The notes below the pieces were generated by a model that made no database searches, had not been told where the DNA came from, and saw only the letters and a program-made list of their open reading frames with translations. The position numbers were made by a program, and so were the translations under genes. 64,000 nt of DNA from Pseudomonas argentinensis (GTDB lineage: Bacteria; Pseudomonadota; Gammaproteobacteria; Pseudomonadales; Pseudomonadaceae): positions 3,472,001 to 3,536,000 of the forward strand of contig NZ_CP056087.1 of the NCBI RefSeq assembly GCF_001839655.2. Reading direction: 5' to 3'. Positions 63,802 to 64,000 of the stretch are shown in pieces (within the stretch, counting starts at the first letter, position 1; the number at the start of each line of letters is the position of its first letter).

Positions 63802-64000
63802 TTATCCACGCAATCCCCCTTCCCGCTCCCAGGCACAACGCACACGCAGCGCGCCGTCTTGGGGGCTGTGCAGGCCGTTCTCCGACTCCGCTTCCCAGCG
63901 GAAGGTGTGGGTACCGTTCAGTTCGGTCTCCAGGTGCACCACGGCACTGGCCCAGTAGAGGCGCTTGAGCAGCGCTTCGAACTCGGCGACCCACAGCTTC
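63802..64000 (-). CDS. Hypothetical protein, C-terminal 65 residues only
   Basis: The gene enters from the right edge and stops at TAA (63802-63804). The visible end includes KLWVAEFEALLKRLYWASAVV, a Thr/Trp-rich stretch (TELNGTHTFRWEAESENGL) and RVRCAWEREG. It shows codon bias towards G/C in third positions, as in neighbouring genes, so it is likely real. I do not recognise the family. Confidence 0.6.
   Translation of the reverse strand, partial: KLWVAEFEALLKRLYWASAVVHLETELNGTHTFRWEAESENGLHSPQDGALRVRCAWEREGGLRG

Noticed and set aside
63552..63968. A 138-codon rightward frame over the 36-bp repeats
   Set aside because: It runs through tandem repeats and antisense to the partial gene at the edge, and lacks a start signal.

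Overview
The window is high-GC gammaproteobacterial chromosome, almost certainly a Pseudomonas. Gene content and order match Pseudomonas blocks I know: mupP-yciK, rluB-DUF1289-scpB-scpA-yciO-PHP phosphoesterase-yciI, cpxR-spy-cpxS, trkH, cyaB, recQ, pap, mnmC, the asnO-ngg-M42 dipeptide osmolyte operon, and a wzz-to-wbpM O-antigen locus beside ihfB. REP palindromes of the Pseudomonas type (GTGGGAGCGGGC...GCCCGCGA) are scattered through it. No rRNA, tRNA or CRISPR was seen. The genes are ordinary chromosomal ones; the interest lies in repeats, broken genes and the O-antigen cassette.

Layout. 1-3.3 kb: the start of an exported (probably solute-binding) protein and an RpiR regulator, both leftward, then hpxX-hpxY-hpxZ rightward (oxalurate/purine-nitrogen use). 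A 12-base motif is shared by both promoter regions. 3.4-6.2 kb: mupP, yciK and a diguanylate cyclase. 6.2-10.9 kb: a leftward run, rluB, DUF1289, scpB, scpA, yciO and a PHP phosphoesterase. 11-14 kb: yciI and the Cpx-type envelope stress system with its Spy-like protein. 14-22.7 kb: nitroreductase, YkgJ protein, trkH, Mpo1-like protein, cyaB, a frameshifted glycosyltransferase with a metallophosphoesterase, an AraC regulator, csaA and a SelW-like protein. 23-30.6 kb: a FimV-family protein, a MarR/MFS efflux pair, recQ and two small YecA/YbaN genes.

30.7-31.7 kb is a noncoding array of seven 138-139 bp units built from two palindrome types. It is followed by pap, mnmC, a REP pair and the NAGGN operon (asnO, ngg, M42 peptidase).

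41.2-59.1 kb is one leftward O-antigen cluster: wzz, wbpO, wbpP, wzx, glycosyltransferase, wzy, two glycosyltransferases, an RmlD-like reductase, wbjB-type dehydratase, wbjD-type 2-epimerase, SDR epimerase, wbpL, acyltransferase, wbpM. Its centre (about 51.5-55 kb) is clearly AT-rich, as expected for a transferred cassette. The enzymes predict a repeat unit with D-GalNAcA (wbpO/wbpP) and an L-configured 2-acetamido-2,6-dideoxyhexose, probably L-RhaNAc or L-QuiNAc. wbpL starts the chain, wzx and wzy export and polymerise it, and wzz sets its length. Beyond wzz lie an unknown membrane protein, a beta-CASP metallo-hydrolase, ihfB, a UPF0270 gene and the end of an unknown gene.

Three genes (a glycosyltransferase, wzy, and the beta-CASP hydrolase) each lack one base in a short G/C tract. 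This could be sequencing error, pseudogenisation or, for wzy, phase variation. Two small dispersed elements (21.66 and 44.97 kb) share a loop core but have different, internally complementary stems.
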